A stretch of DNA of 64,000 nucleotides from the NCBI RefSeq assembly GCF_000150955.2, contig NC_011673.1, forward strand, positions 511,394 through 575,393, written 5' to 3'. Positions 19,577-29,001 of the stretch are shown piece by piece (within the stretch, counting starts at the first letter, position 1; the number at the start of each line of letters is the position of its first letter). The stretch comes from Phaeodactylum tricornutum CCAP 1055/1 (Eukaryota > Bacillariophyta > Bacillariophyceae > Surirellales > Neidiaceae). Made by a program: the position numbers and the translations under genes. The notes beneath the pieces are model-generated. The model had not been told where the DNA came from. It saw nothing but the letters and a program-made list of their open reading frames with translations, and did no database searches.

Positions 19577-21028
19577 ATGGAGACCGAAGCTACAGCAGGT
19601 GGTGAGGTCTTCAAAGGTACTTTTGCTGTGATGAGTGGTACTGTCGCACCGAAACACGGTGGCCTGGTGGACTCACATGCTTGGACAGGAGGTGAACCTA
19701 GTCCTGATTGGAGCAAGGTTCTAATTGATGAACCAATGACACCTTACTGTTATCACGCGCAGGGATTTGAGAAAGGCCTCAAGATCTACACTTCGCGAAC
19801 AGGACAGGGTGAGAAAAGTGCAAAGTTGTTTGGTCGCTCTAGCAAGGACTACTCACTTTTGGCTTTCGCAACCGATGCTCAAGAGCATATGGAGACGCAT
19901 GGGATGGATACGGTGTTCTACATGAAGGACCCGTCAACGTCGGAAATCAAAAACTTTCTCGACTTCCATTCTCGTTTTACAATCTCGCAAACCGAAGCTT
20001 GGATTGACCTTGCAAGCAAGGATGGAACTTTTGACAAGTACGACAAGAAAAACCTGAAGGATTCCTGTACGTGGCTCATGAACCACCTTGACTCGGATTT
20101 GACCGCAAGTATCCGTCCTTTTGTTCGTGGTGGGACTCTTACTGGGCCAACTGTCTGGATGCGCATTATTGGAGAAGTGCAGTCGGATTCTATTCGACGC
20201 CTGAAGAAAGTGCAAGAAAAGTTGGAGACCCTCAAGTTGGCTTCTTTCAAGGGCGAAAATGTTCGTGAGTTTGCACAGTCGTTCCTAGACTTGTGTATTG
20301 AATTGGAAAACGCGAAACAACTTCCCGAAGATGTTCTACTTACCGTGGTTGAAGCTTTGTCGAAGTGTACTGTCGAAGAATTTCGGATCGACTTTATGAG
20401 TAAGCGATCCGCTGTCAAACGGTTCATGCGAGAGACAGCCGGAAAGGATTCTGCTACAATTGCGAGGATGTCGGACCGTCTTACCTACCGTGATTTGTTC
20501 GACGAAGCTAAGTCGAAGTACACGTCGCTTCTCGATAGTGGATTATGGGGGCCAGCTGGTGGGTCAGGTGACAAGTCTGGAGCCCCTGCTGGGTTTCTCA
20601 CAAAAGCCGAAGTCAATGTCCTTATCCAAAAGGCTGTGTCAAGTGCCAAGAGTGGCGACAAATCTGGTATCACCTGCTACAATTGCAAGGAAGTTGGGCA
20701 TTACTCTCGAGATTGCAAGAACAAGCCTGCTGATGGGAACGGAAACAGTTCAAAACCCAAGAAATCCAAGGCAAGCTGGCGCACCGTCGCTCCAAAGTCT
20801 GGCAAATCCGAAACCAAGACCAAAAATAAACTTGAGTGGCACTGGTGTGCTCACTGCAAGGAATGGCGTGTTGGACACGGCACCGCAACGCATGACCACA
20901 ATTTCAAACCGAAAGAAGCAAGCGACGGAAAGAAAGGACCCCAAGCTAATCTCGCCGCGACTGGTGAATTGTTGGGTGGTGGCACTCTTTCAATGAGCGC
21001 CGGAGCCGGATTGTACAAGGAATGGTGA
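19577..21028 (+). CDS. gag: Retroelement gag polyprotein
   Basis: 483-residue capsid/nucleocapsid-type protein of the copia element. The middle part is helical (RRLKKVQEKLETLKLASFKG and neighbours), as in copia Gag. One CCHC zinc knuckle, CYNCKEVGHYSRDC, lies near residue 370 and would bind the element's RNA. The C-terminal part is Lys-rich with a second Cys/His group (WHWCAHCKEWRVGH). It lies immediately after the primer-binding site. Confidence 0.9.
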   Translation: METEATAGGEVFKGTFAVMSGTVAPKHGGLVDSHAWTGGEPSPDWSKVLIDEPMTPYCYHAQGFEKGLKIYTSRTGQGEKSAKLFGRSSKDYSLLAFATDAQEHMETHGMDTVFYMKDPSTSEIKNFLDFHSRFTISQTEAWIDLASKDGTFDKYDKKNLKDSCTWLMNHLDSDLTASIRPFVRGGTLTGPTVWMRIIGEVQSDSIRRLKKVQEKLETLKLASFKGENVREFAQSFLDLCIELENAKQLPEDVLLTVVEALSKCTVEEFRIDFMSKRSAVKRFMRETAGKDSATIARMSDRLTYRDLFDEAKSKYTSLLDSGLWGPAGGSGDKSGAPAGFLTKAEVNVLIQKAVSSAKSGDKSGITCYNCKEVGHYSRDCKNKPADGNGNSSKPKKSKASWRTVAPKSGKSETKTKNKLEWHWCAHCKEWRVGHGTATHDHNFKPKEASDGKKGPQANLAATGELLGGGTLSMSAGAGLYKEW

Positions 21029-21869
21029 CTGAAGGGGTGGTGGTACCCTCTCCTACAGTGGATTGTGGACCATCTACACCCACCCCCTTTCTTTTACTGG
21101 TTGATTGTTGTTTATACCTGGATAGGATGGCAACAGAGGAATGGTGAGTCCTGGTGCAAAGCGTCGCGTCAAAAGAAATTTTCTTGATTGTACGTACCGT
21201 TTGTTCGCCTTGGTGCCTACCTGACTCGTTTTGTCCTGCTTTCGAGCGTGATGTTACCAATGTCGGTTGTTTCTATGGTTCTCGGAGGGAGAGCCGAGTC
21301 TTTCGGAAGTCACATTGTGACCCGATGGTACTCAGCCTGGTATGGAGGAGAGCGCGGTGAACAGCGAGCCGTTCGCGTTCGTGTACGGCGTCGTCGCCCC
21401 AATCTCAATTACCATGGCCCTTGGAAAATTCGTCCGCCTCCCACCCCCTTCTTTGCGACTGAAGTTCCCGTCATTCCTAAATTTTCGTGGGGTGCCGCCT
21501 TCGCTGCAGAGGGAGAGGAGAGACTGTGTCGTGAGCAAACGAGTGCGAGCGAAGTCGACAAAAAGTATGCCCAACCGATGGCGTTTCTGGGCAGTGCTTT
21601 GGACAGTACTTACTGGTTTTCGAGAGGGAGCCGGGACGAGTTGCTGCAAACTTTTGCCGTCATATGGGATACCGGAGCAACCCTGACCGTCACCCCGCAT
21701 CGCGATGATTTTGTCAAGTTTGAAAGTTACGACAATGGCGGTTGACACCGGAGCAACCCTGACCGTCACCCCGCATCGCGATGATTTTGTCAAGTTTGAA
21801 AGTTACGACAATGGCGGTTGACACGTACTGAAAGGTCTCGCGAAAGGCCTCACTATTGGGGGAGCCGGA

Positions 21870-24800
21870 GTGGTTGCTTGGAGTGTGGTCGCTGACAACG
21901 GTGACGTACTGACGATTCGTACGCCTGCTTACTTGGTACCTGAAGCTGGGCAGCGTCTACTGAGCCCGCAATCTTTTCTTCAGAGTCTGGTAAGTCAGGA
22001 TCTTTCGGGTTTGCGACCTTCAATTTCAATTGGACCTAAGGCGTTAACCGTTGAGATGGGGGCGCAATCCAAATTAACGGTTCCATATGATGAGGGCAAT
22101 AATCTACCAACCAGTCAGATGTTTTCGGTTGAGTCATCGGAAGAATCTACTGTGGAGTTGAATATGTGTGTGACCGACGAGGCAAATCAGAACCTAAGTG
22201 CGAGTCAGAAAGAGTTGTTGCGCTGGCATTATCGTTTCGGTCATCGGAATTTCCAAGCCGTGCAAACAGTGTTGAAGTCGGGAGTCCTCGGACGGACCCC
22301 ACTTATCATGGGAGCTTCTAAGTGTGAGCATCCTAAGTGTGCGTCGTGCCAATATGGAAAAGGTCGACGCAGGGCAACTGGCGCTTCTAGTACGAAGTCA
22401 GTGCCGGCAAAAGAGGGAGCACTTAAGTCTAGTGACCTTTTTCCGGGCCAGCGTGTCTCTATGGATCATTTTAAGGTGACTCACAAGGGAAGGCTGTACG
22501 AATCGAAAGGAAAATCATCGGCGGACACTATGTATTCCGGTGGATTGATATTTGTCGATCATGCAAGCAGTTATGTGCACGTTGAACTTTGTGTGAACTT
22601 TACGGCTGGTGAGACTCTCCGGGCAAAGGCGTCGTTTGAACGCGCAATGCTAGATCATGGGATCACGGTTCAGAGCTACCAGACGGACAATGGAGTTTTC
22701 GCAGCGAAGGAATTTATGTTAGAAATTCACAACATGCAACAGAGTATTGGTTTCAGCGGCGTCGGCGCACATCATCAGAATGGGGTTGCCGAGCGATCAA
22801 TTGGAACTATAATGGCAATGGCAAGGACGCTTATGCTGCATGCGGCTATTCGGTGGCCGGATGTGAGTGACGCCTGCTATTGGCCTATGGCAGTTGACTA
22901 TGCAGTCTATCAGTACAATCATGGTCCTAAGTTGGTGACAATGGCGGCTCCTATAGATTTATTATTGAAGACTATGGTTCCCCGACACCGGTTGCATGAT
23001 TTGCATGTTTGGGGATGCCCAGCATATGTTTTGGACCCGAAGTTGCAAGACGGACAGAAAATTCCAAAGTGGAGCCCCCGTTCGAGAAGAGGAGTTTTTC
23101 TTGGGCTGTCGCGTAAGCATTCGTCTACAGTACCACTGATATTGAATTGCGAGACACTTACCATTTCTCCGCAATTTCATGTTGTTTTTGACGACTGGTT
23201 CTCGAGCGTACTTTCTATGTCTGCCGAGGAGCCGTTTGACCCTAATGTATGGACCGAAATGTTTGTCGGTTCCCGATACAAGTACTTTTTCGACGCGGAC
23301 GATCCGGTCGAACTTGACGCAGAGTGGTTGAGCGAGCGTGAAAAGGAAGTCCAAAATATTCGCGACCAAGAGGACCGGGTGCGACCACAGCTAGATTTGC
23401 GAGACGGCGTGCCAAAGGGACCCAAAGTTGGTACTCACACAACCGATCTATCGTTCGAGAGGGAGAACAGAGCTACGGATATGCCGTTGCAGTTGCCTCC
23501 AACTACTCCAATTGCCGTGTTGCCCACTACTGGAACTGAGGAAGATCAATTTCCCATTTCTGATCCGTCGGTGCCAGAAAGTCCTAGCAGTAACAAGCCT
23601 CCGAGTATTTTGTCGCCTTCTAAAATTTGTCGCGAGACCCCGCGCAGCCCACCTCCACCTGAACCGGAACCTCGAGTGCGTTTCCAGGATCCTCCTCCCA
23701 AGCGAGAGTCGCGTCACCGTCGGCCTCCTCGTCGTTTCGGCTACGACGGCAGTCAGGGACATGGATACCTCAGTAAATTTTCGAAACCGGATACTGGTGA
23801 ATTGTTGTGTTTTATTGGTGCAGCTTGCAACCTGATCCGCCGTCAACAGAGCTCGTCGGAAGCGGATTTGGCCTACCAGACCTTTTGCGAGAGCGATTTC
23901 GAGACGGAGACGTTCAATTTTCGCGATCCCTTAGCGTTTGCCGCTTCGACGAAACGCCACGACCCCGACACCCCAAATTATCACGAAGCAATGTGCGGTC
24001 CCGACAGCAAAGGCTATCAGGAGGCTATGGCAAAGGAAATCAAGGCGTTAGAACGGCATGGTACATGGACACTAGTTCCGAAGAGCTCAATTCCCAAAGG
24101 GAGACGCGCCTTACCTTCGACTTGGGCATTCAAGAAGAAACGATTTCCGGATGGGATGATGCGAAAGCTCAAGGCCCGGTTTTGTGTTCGAGGAGACCAA
24201 CAAGTGGAAGGAGTCGACTATTTTGAGTCGTACGCACCTGTGGTTTCTTGGACGACGGTGCGGTTGTTGTTGTCGTTGTCGATTATTTTCGGGTTGGAAA
24301 CGTGTCAAGTAGACTACTCGAACGCGTTCGCACAGGCCAAATTAGACGAAGAAATTTACGTGCAGCTGCCGCGTGGTTTTCAGAGCCCAGATCCAAACGC
24401 AGAAACGGTCATGAAGTTGAACCGGAGTCTGTACGGGTTGGTGCAAGCTCCGCTGAAGTTTTTCGAGCATCTGAAATCGCACCTGGAGAAGCGTGGTTTT
24501 GTGTCGACCGAAATTGACCCGTGCTTGTTCATCCATAAAGATATGGTCTGTCTGGTGTACGTCGACGATTGCCTGTTCTTTGCCCGTGACGGAACGAAGA
24601 TCGAAACGATGATCGCGAGTTTGCAGCAAGACTTCGAACTCACTGTTGAAGGAGACGTGTCGGCATTTCTTGGGATCCAGTTTGAACGCGACACTAAAGC
24701 GGGTACGATTAAATTGACTCAGCACGGACTGATAGATCGTGTGATTAAGGCAACGGGTCTGGAAGAGTGCAATTCTGACCGTTCGCCAGCTGCGACGGAT

Positions 24801-25556
24801 GCGCTAGGGAAAGATGTCGAAGGCGAGCCGATGACCGAGGACTGGAGTTACGCGTCCGTCGTTGGCATGCTGCTCTACCTTGCGTCGAATTCTCGACCAG
24901 AGATTGCCTTTGCTGTCCATCAGTGCGCTAGGTTTACTCATGCGCCAAAGAAGTCGCATGCTCAAGCTGTGAAGCGAATTTGTCGCTATCTAAAAGGAAC
25001 AAATCGCGACGGACTGATTTTGAAGCCAACCGGCGAATTAGCGATTGATTGTTACGTCGACGCCGACTTTGCTGGGTTGTGGAAGCGCGAGGATGATCAA
25101 GATCCTATGTGTGCAAAGTCAAGGACTGGTTTTGTTTTTACTATTGCCGGTTGTCCGCTTATTTGGGTTTCTAAGATGCAGACGGAAATTGCGCTCTTGA
25201 CAATGGAGAGCGAATATGTGGCCCTATCCCAAGCAATGCGAGAATTGATTCGGCTTCGTACACTGGTAGAAGTGGTTCATAAAGGTATGGGATTGGCTGA
25301 GCAGAAGGCAGTTACTCGGGCGTATTCGAAAGTTTTTGAAGACAATAATGGTGCTTTGACTTTGGCAAACGTTCCGCGAATGACGCCTCGAAGTTGGCAT
25401 TACGCAGTCAAATATCATTTCTTTCGAGAGTACGTACGCAAGGGTGATATTCAGATCCTCCCAATTGATACCAAGGTGCAGTTAGCAGACTGCATGACAA
25501 AGGGCCTGCCATGGGAGACTTTTTCGGCGCATCGAAAGTTGCTCTGTGGATGGTAG
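21870..25556 (+). CDS. pol: Retroelement pol region: integrase, reverse transcriptase, RNase H
   Basis: A long open frame (about 1,228 codons) with copia-order enzymes. Integrase: an HHCC zinc site (HYRFGHRNF ... CEHPKCASC) followed by a DDE core (VSMDHFK, YQTDNGVF, HHQNGVAERSIG). Reverse transcriptase: SYAPVVSWTTVRLLL, VDYSNAFAQAKLDEEIYVQL and the catalytic LVYVDDCLFFA. RNase H: YVDADFAG, TMESEYVALSQA and ending with LADCMTKGLPWE. A protease motif WDTGATLTVT lies upstream, near 21.66 kb. A Pro/Ser-rich spacer of about 250 residues separates integrase from reverse transcriptase, as is usual in copia elements. Confidence 0.92.
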   Translation: MVAWSVVADNGDVLTIRTPAYLVPEAGQRLLSPQSFLQSLVSQDLSGLRPSISIGPKALTVEMGAQSKLTVPYDEGNNLPTSQMFSVESSEESTVELNMCVTDEANQNLSASQKELLRWHYRFGHRNFQAVQTVLKSGVLGRTPLIMGASKCEHPKCASCQYGKGRRRATGASSTKSVPAKEGALKSSDLFPGQRVSMDHFKVTHKGRLYESKGKSSADTMYSGGLIFVDHASSYVHVELCVNFTAGETLRAKASFERAMLDHGITVQSYQTDNGVFAAKEFMLEIHNMQQSIGFSGVGAHHQNGVAERSIGTIMAMARTLMLHAAIRWPDVSDACYWPMAVDYAVYQYNHGPKLVTMAAPIDLLLKTMVPRHRLHDLHVWGCPAYVLDPKLQDGQKIPKWSPRSRRGVFLGLSRKHSSTVPLILNCETLTISPQFHVVFDDWFSSVLSMSAEEPFDPNVWTEMFVGSRYKYFFDADDPVELDAEWLSEREKEVQNIRDQEDRVRPQLDLRDGVPKGPKVGTHTTDLSFERENRATDMPLQLPPTTPIAVLPTTGTEEDQFPISDPSVPESPSSNKPPSILSPSKICRETPRSPPPPEPEPRVRFQDPPPKRESRHRRPPRRFGYDGSQGHGYLSKFSKPDTGELLCFIGAACNLIRRQQSSSEADLAYQTFCESDFETETFNFRDPLAFAASTKRHDPDTPNYHEAMCGPDSKGYQEAMAKEIKALERHGTWTLVPKSSIPKGRRALPSTWAFKKKRFPDGMMRKLKARFCVRGDQQVEGVDYFESYAPVVSWTTVRLLLSLSIIFGLETCQVDYSNAFAQAKLDEEIYVQLPRGFQSPDPNAETVMKLNRSLYGLVQAPLKFFEHLKSHLEKRGFVSTEIDPCLFIHKDMVCLVYVDDCLFFARDGTKIETMIASLQQDFELTVEGDVSAFLGIQFERDTKAGTIKLTQHGLIDRVIKATGLEECNSDRSPAATDALGKDVEGEPMTEDWSYASVVGMLLYLASNSRPEIAFAVHQCARFTHAPKKSHAQAVKRICRYLKGTNRDGLILKPTGELAIDCYVDADFAGLWKREDDQDPMCAKSRTGFVFTIAGCPLIWVSKMQTEIALLTMESEYVALSQAMRELIRLRTLVEVVHKGMGLAEQKAVTRAYSKVFEDNNGALTLANVPRMTPRSWHYAVKYHFFREYVRKGDIQILPIDTKVQLADCMTKGLPWETFSAHRKLLCGW

Positions 25557-25614
25557 ACCAACACTTTAGGAGACAAGAGCCTGGCTTGTTTGAACTCTTT
25601 GGTACATCTCGTAT

Positions 25615-25623
25615 GAAAGGGAG
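25615..25623 (+). other. Polypurine tract
   Basis: GAAAGGGAG abuts the right LTR, the expected plus-strand primer of an LTR element. Confidence 0.8.
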
Positions 25624-26004
25624 TGTTGCAAGGAACAGACAAGAGTGCGGGACTCAGAATATATGTTTAGCATACTCGATGCAAGAGTACACAATATATT
25701 AGGAAAGGATACAAACTATGTAAGTATCCAGTGAGATTGAATATTTACAAGATCAGAACCGCAGGAATGAAGAGGTCTGGTCCCACGGGTTTGAGAGGTT
25801 CTTACCCAAAGGAGAATAGTCAAATAAAGTTCGTATAATCTCAGAAGTTAGTAAAGTAGTAAGCTTACAGCTCTAGATTGGTTGACTGATAGCGAGTGCA
25901 GTTGTGGACCCGAGATAGGCCACGACGAATCCGCGACCCGGTACGACCCACCGAAACAACACCGTGAACGAGAGAGTCTTGTGAGAAGTCGTCCGCTCAC
26001 GACA
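25624..26004 (+). repeat. Right LTR (381 bp)
   Basis: Full-length partner of the left LTR, starting TGTTGCAAGG and ending CTCACGACA, followed by the target duplication GAACG. Confidence 0.95.
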
Positions 26005-26009
26005 GAACG
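26005..26009. repeat. Target-site duplication, right copy (GAACG)
   Basis: Second copy of the 5-bp duplication flanking the copia element. Confidence 0.93.
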
Positions 26010-26219
26010 CACGAGTTGTGACGCGACAGAGATGTTCTTCGAATCCTTTGAACCTCGTCGAACCCGGACATATCTATTCCAATTTCGGACGCCTTACGAA
26101 CTTCATTTCTCTCTTGACAGTCAAATGTAAACGGCACGAATGACAGTGAGTGACTCTCACTTTCTTGCCCCGCAACGACAAACAAGGAGGTGTGCAGGCG
26201 GTTCAGACCAAGCTCAACC

Positions 26220-27254
26220 ATGACGACAACAGGTCTTGGCAGTGCTGGTTTGATCATCTTTACCTTTGTTGCGTTCCTCCTTTTGCTCTCTTTTGTGCAG
26301 AGCAACAATACTGATTTCGTGGTGGCCGGTTATTTACCGGATTATCGCTTCTACATCGATCTTAATCAGACTGTCCTCGATTTGACAGACTTGTTGCTCT
26401 TTTCCGTAGACGCCAAACCCAGTTTGCTATCTGACAATTGCTGTCTCCATGCGGATCACTTTAAAATAGTCCAACAAGCGCGAGCGTTCAAACAAAAAGA
26501 GCAGTCGCGAGATTTGCGTGTTTGGTTGACGATAGGTGGGGCGGGACGGTCGTCAGGGTTTCCTGCCCTGTTTGGCGACACCGAGCGCCAAAAGACGTTT
26601 CTGCAGAAGCTGATTGATCTTGTAAAAGCATACGATCTCTATGGAATCGACTTTGATTGCGAACTACCATTTTCGAAGCAAGAGTACTACGACTATATGT
26701 TGTTCTTGCGAGCTGCTTGTGACAAGCTCCACGATGCAGGTGTCCACGTGAGTGTCGCCCTACATCCCCAACAAGCCTTGCCGAAGGCCATCGCCACTTT
26801 GGTCGATCGCGTGCATCTCATGGCGTACGATATGCTACGTCGTCAAGGAGCACAGCCGGAAGCACTGCACCACGCGGAACTCGACCAAGTCCGCAAGGCG
26901 GTACACTTACTCGTCGACAACGATGCGCCGGGCGCCCGCAAAATCGTGTTGGGAATTCCTGCCTACGGGCGACACGAAAGTAACCCTGAACGGGTCAAAA
27001 CATTTGCCGAAATTGTGGACGAAATGGACGCGGTCCCGGATACGCGCAACTCCTGGCGGGGATTTAGATTCGACGCACCTAAGGACGTCCGAACCAAAGT
27101 CGCATACGCTAGGGACGCCCAACTTGCTGGCGTCTTTCTGTGGGAGTTGGGGCAAGACAAGGCTACCGTTGAGCATGCGCGTAGCGGCATTCTGTTGCGA
27201 GCGGCTGGCAGCGGAAAACTGTACACGGATACAGCAATCGAACCAGAATTATAG
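26220..27254 (+). CDS. GH18-family (chitinase-like) protein
   Basis: 344 residues. After a short cytosolic start comes a strongly hydrophobic segment (LIIFTFVAFLLLLSFVQS), a signal peptide or membrane anchor. The rest fits the GH18 TIM barrel: FVVAGYLPDYRF (strand 1), LRVWLTIGGAG (strand 3), YGIDFDCE (catalytic strand 4, residues 141-148), VDRVHLMAYDML (strand 6) and GVFLWELGQD (strand 8). The consensus is DGxDxDWE; here the first Asp is Tyr and the Trp is Cys, but Asp146 and the catalytic Glu148 are kept, so activity is plausible though unproven. The ATG at 26220 follows CAACC; an alternative frame start at 26190 is not needed. Its promoter lies partly on the far side of the retroelement. 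Confidence 0.82.
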   Translation: MTTTGLGSAGLIIFTFVAFLLLLSFVQSNNTDFVVAGYLPDYRFYIDLNQTVLDLTDLLLFSVDAKPSLLSDNCCLHADHFKIVQQARAFKQKEQSRDLRVWLTIGGAGRSSGFPALFGDTERQKTFLQKLIDLVKAYDLYGIDFDCELPFSKQEYYDYMLFLRAACDKLHDAGVHVSVALHPQQALPKAIATLVDRVHLMAYDMLRRQGAQPEALHHAELDQVRKAVHLLVDNDAPGARKIVLGIPAYGRHESNPERVKTFAEIVDEMDAVPDTRNSWRGFRFDAPKDVRTKVAYARDAQLAGVFLWELGQDKATVEHARSGILLRAAGSGKLYTDTAIEPEL

Positions 27255-27375
27255 CAATGTCGCCTACTTCTCTGGGAACCCAAAAGTAGGGATGGTTTCT
27301 TGTTAGGCTAATTTTAAGAGTGACGACACAAAAGCCAAAAAACCTTTAGCTGGTGTCCACGATACGTGCTCGCAT

Positions 27376-28452
27376 CTATATATGTTGTGCCAAGATGGAT
27401 GCCTTGGATGGCTCTGTCGCATTTTTGCCTTGGGATACCGCTGATGCGTCTAACGGCATACCTCCCTCCTGGTGCCTTACGTACCCGTCAGCTTGGTCCA
27501 TGTCTTCCTCCATATTCAAGATTTCGTAACTTGTCGAAAGCATTTTCCAGACACTGACATTCGAGGGTGCCTTGGTCCACCCCGCTTTCCAAACCATCAT
27601 ACAGTACATCAAGGTAAAGACTGCCTCGACCAGGCCGTAGAAGAAGGGAACCGCAACCGCTTTGGCTTGGTTCTCACCATCAAACATGGAGAGAGCAACC
27701 GAAGTGGCGATTCCCACATTTTGGTAGCAGCACTCGATCGAAGTAGTGACACGTTCCGGTTTGCGTAGTCGCAGCACACTCGTAAGGACGTTGGCCACGG
27801 TCAAGCCGATCAAATAGGGTGTCGATACGCCGAGATAGAATCGCCACTCCCGGTCCCAAATGCGCACGTCCGCGTCAGAGTTGGACATGACAGCGGAAAA
27901 CACCACCAGCGCAATACCGGCAAAGTTTCCCAAGCGGTTGGCATTTAGATTGAAGGCATGGGATTTGAAGTAGGCCGAAGCGGTGATACCCAAAGCAATG
28001 GCGAGAATAACAATGACCAAAGCGATGACCAGACTCTTCCAATCCAACGAGCTGACGATATCGTCGTTGTAAGACCAACGCGCGTACACAATCAAGTTCA
28101 ACGGGAGCATAACGGTACTGAGGCATGTGGAAATAGCCGTCATAGTGACGGAGAGTGCCAAGTCGGCATTGAACATGCTGCACCACCAGTTGCTGTACGA
28201 TCCACCGGGACTGCTGGTAACAACCAGTAGAGTCAGGCCTTCGGCGTGATTGAGTCTGAAGGCGCGGACCGCCGCAAATCCCGCCAGGGGTAGAATGCCA
28301 AACTGTAAGAAAACACCGGTCCCGATGGCCTTGACGTTCTGCAGCTGAGCCCGCAGTGCCGACACGTCCACCGTCGCGCTCATGCCGAAGACGAGGCAAA
28401 AGAGCAGCACCGAACCGGTGATCTCGATAAAGCTATCCAGAGCAACACCCAT
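27376..28452 (-). CDS. SLC10 / bile acid:Na+ symporter-family transporter
   Basis: 358-residue membrane protein with about nine hydrophobic segments. The SLC10/SBF hallmarks are present: SSPGGSYSNWWCSMFNADLA around the first crossover region and ERVTTSIECCYQNVGIATS for the second, both lining the sodium and substrate sites. Members move organic anions (bile acids, sulfated steroids, pyruvate in plants) with Na+. The C-terminal 60 residues are hydrophilic and probably cytosolic. There is no plastid leader, so it differs from plant BASS proteins; a plasma membrane or endomembrane place is likelier. It is convergent with GH18 (121-bp gap) and divergent from the HECT gene. Confidence 0.88.
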   Translation of the reverse strand: MGVALDSFIEITGSVLLFCLVFGMSATVDVSALRAQLQNVKAIGTGVFLQFGILPLAGFAAVRAFRLNHAEGLTLLVVTSSPGGSYSNWWCSMFNADLALSVTMTAISTCLSTVMLPLNLIVYARWSYNDDIVSSLDWKSLVIALVIVILAIALGITASAYFKSHAFNLNANRLGNFAGIALVVFSAVMSNSDADVRIWDREWRFYLGVSTPYLIGLTVANVLTSVLRLRKPERVTTSIECCYQNVGIATSVALSMFDGENQAKAVAVPFFYGLVEAVFTLMYCMMVWKAGWTKAPSNVSVWKMLSTSYEILNMEEDMDQADGYVRHQEGGMPLDASAVSQGKNATEPSKASILAQHI

Positions 28453-29001
28453 ACTACAATGCGATGATGACCAAGGAAGCTAGGAAACGAGAGAAAGGAG
28501 AGAGAGTATAAGGTCAAAGTTGCAACTGGAGTTGGCGCCTAACAGTAATGTATCCATGAGAGCAAAATCGTCGACGGCAGGGGCGTTTCCCTCGAGCGCC
28601 GACGATCCCTTTTGTCATGAGCGTTGCAGAAAAGGATTAATGAATCGGCGAGTAGATAGGCGATGTCGCTCTCTCGGCATGCGCTCAGGATCTATGACAG
28701 AAGAAGTAGTCCAACGGCAATTGCCATTTATATTTCACCATTTAGGTGATGACATTTTGAGCCTTTTCGTTGCAACTAGACACGCCATCTTCCATTTAAG
28801 CTTCGAAACTTAGAATGGTCTTTAACTAGCGCGACCAAAGGCGAACATTATAATCGACCCGGTTGTCACGCTCCTGTCACACTGTGTCACATCTTTCGTC
28901 ACAATCACAGCCAACACCATACTGACAGTGCAGTCCGTGTACAATGGATGAGCCATCGAAGGAGTTGAAAGAGGCAGCGACAATACCACAGCTCTTGGCA
29001 T
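28453..29001. promoter_or_regulatory. Divergent intergenic region, SLC10 / HECT gene
   Basis: 549 bases. TGACAGTG at 28923-28930 lies about 75 bases before the HECT gene's ATG. An upstream ATG at 28944 opens a 27-codon frame that overlaps the main start codon in another frame. An extended GA-rich stretch lies near 28485-28505. Confidence 0.5.

Larger units (their letters stand above)
19170..26004 (+). mobile_element. Ty1/copia (CoDi-type) LTR retrotransposon
   Basis: A complete-length 6,835-bp element: two 381-bp LTRs with TG...CA ends, 5-bp target duplication, primer-binding site, gag, protease, integrase, reverse transcriptase and RNase H in copia order, and a polypurine tract. The two LTRs differ at about two bases by eye, so the insertion is young on an evolutionary scale. 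Most of the coding length is open, but the body appears to carry roughly one or two interruptions, so it is best treated as a recently decayed copy. The family call rests on integrase preceding reverse transcriptase. Diatom genomes hold many such CoDi elements. It sits between the dioxygenase and GH18 genes. Confidence 0.95.
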
